A stretch of 64,000 nucleotides of DNA from Mycobacteroides franklinii (GTDB lineage Bacteria > Actinomycetota > Actinomycetes > Mycobacteriales > Mycobacteriaceae), in the NCBI RefSeq assembly GCF_002013895.1, contig NZ_MAFQ01000010.1, positions 62,001-126,000 of the forward strand. Direction: 5' to 3'. Shown here piece by piece: positions 63,777 to 64,000 of the stretch (position 1 is the stretch's first letter; each line of letters opens with the position of its first letter). A model generated the notes under the pieces. That model was not told the DNA's origin. It saw nothing but the letters and a program-made list of their open reading frames with translations, and did not search any database. The position numbers were made by a program, and so were the translations under genes.

Positions 63777-64000
63777 CTAACGGGCACGGGGATGCGCACC
63801 TGCCCACACTTCGCGTAGCGAGCTCACCGTGACCAGCGTGTAGATCTGAGTGGTCGTCACCGAGGCGTGGCCGAGCAACTCCTGGACCACACGGACGTCG
63901 GCACCGCCCTCCAGGAGATGTGTTGCAAAGGAATGCCGCAGGGTGTGCGGGGAAACCGCCGCGCTGATCTGGGCCCGCTCGGCGGCATCGGCCAACACCT
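63777..64000 (-). CDS. xerD: C-terminal part of tyrosine recombinase XerD (partial)
   Basis: The last 74 codons or so; the rest is outside the window. Catalytic residues seen: H-x2-R in [20 protein letters not shown], His in [10 protein letters not shown], and the nucleophile Tyr in [10 protein letters not shown]. The C-terminal [13 protein letters not shown] is the XerD tail that contacts XerC. It resolves chromosome dimers at dif. Confidence 0.93.
   Translation of the reverse strand, partial: VLADAAERAQISAAVSPHTLRHSFATHLLEGGADVRVVQELLGHASVTTTQIYTLVTVSSLREVWAGAHPRAR

Overview
The window reads as a chromosomal segment of a rapidly growing mycobacterium. The right end carries the actinobacterial order xerD, parA, scpA, scpB, rluB, cmk, der (all on the minus strand), followed by a LysM/bulb-lectin protein and a tRNA-Pro. 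The middle holds an expanded DosR (dormancy) regulon with the three-histidine-box desaturase, Rv1733c-type, Rv2004c-type and Acg-type proteins known from Mycobacterium. The species is not certain; the composition would fit the Mycobacteroides (abscessus/chelonae) group, but this is inference.

Layout. 1-12 kb: accessory genes separated by decaying DNA. It has the tail of a heavy-metal P-type ATPase, an SDR plus 2OG-Fe(II) oxygenase pair, a LysR regulator divergent from an unusual M24 peptidase, relics of two TetR genes, a DUF2236 gene and an enol-lactonase-like hydrolase, then an intact TetR/DUF2236 pair with an intervening 36-codon gene, a YaeQ protein, a DUF3297 protein and a membrane-anchored protein. 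12.5-19.4 kb: an island with two unrecognised proteins, a TnsA-like transposition endonuclease gene broken by an amber codon and a frameshift, and a compact module of a small zinc-finger protein, a D12-class adenine methylase and a convergent ParB-like protein. The zinc-finger/methylase promoter holds two perfect inverted repeats and appears leaderless. This is the best candidate in the window for an undescribed defence or epigenetic system.

19.4-40.4 kb: the DosR core. It has an Rv2004c-type kinase/ATPase head to head with an Mg-type P-type ATPase, universal stress proteins (USPs), a VIT metal transporter, a SulP permease, a usp-phosphoketolase-dosR-dosS operon with ATGA junctions, an Acg-type nitroreductase, an alcohol dehydrogenase, an Rv1733c-type membrane protein, two more USPs and a GNAT protein. 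DosR-box-like sequences lie in several of the divergent intergenic regions. 40.4-56.7 kb: a haloalkane-dehalogenase-like hydrolase, three DUF5994 genes, a glycosyltransferase / barrel protein / GH130 phosphorylase operon opposed by another glycosyltransferase, a sixth USP with a fatty-acid desaturase, a cassette of three small membrane proteins divergent from a TetR regulator, a second VIT transporter, an AbrB-type permease and a GGDEF protein. 56.8-64 kb: conserved core genes.

The stress genes appear to work together in low-oxygen or reductive stress. DosS would sense gas through its heme GAF domain and phosphorylate DosR, and DosR would drive the USPs, nitroreductase, ion pumps and probably the phosphoketolase lying in its own operon. 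Repeated duplication is a theme: six USPs in two subtypes, two VIT transporters with a conserved promoter, three DUF5994 genes (two with a conserved leader), and several gene relics.
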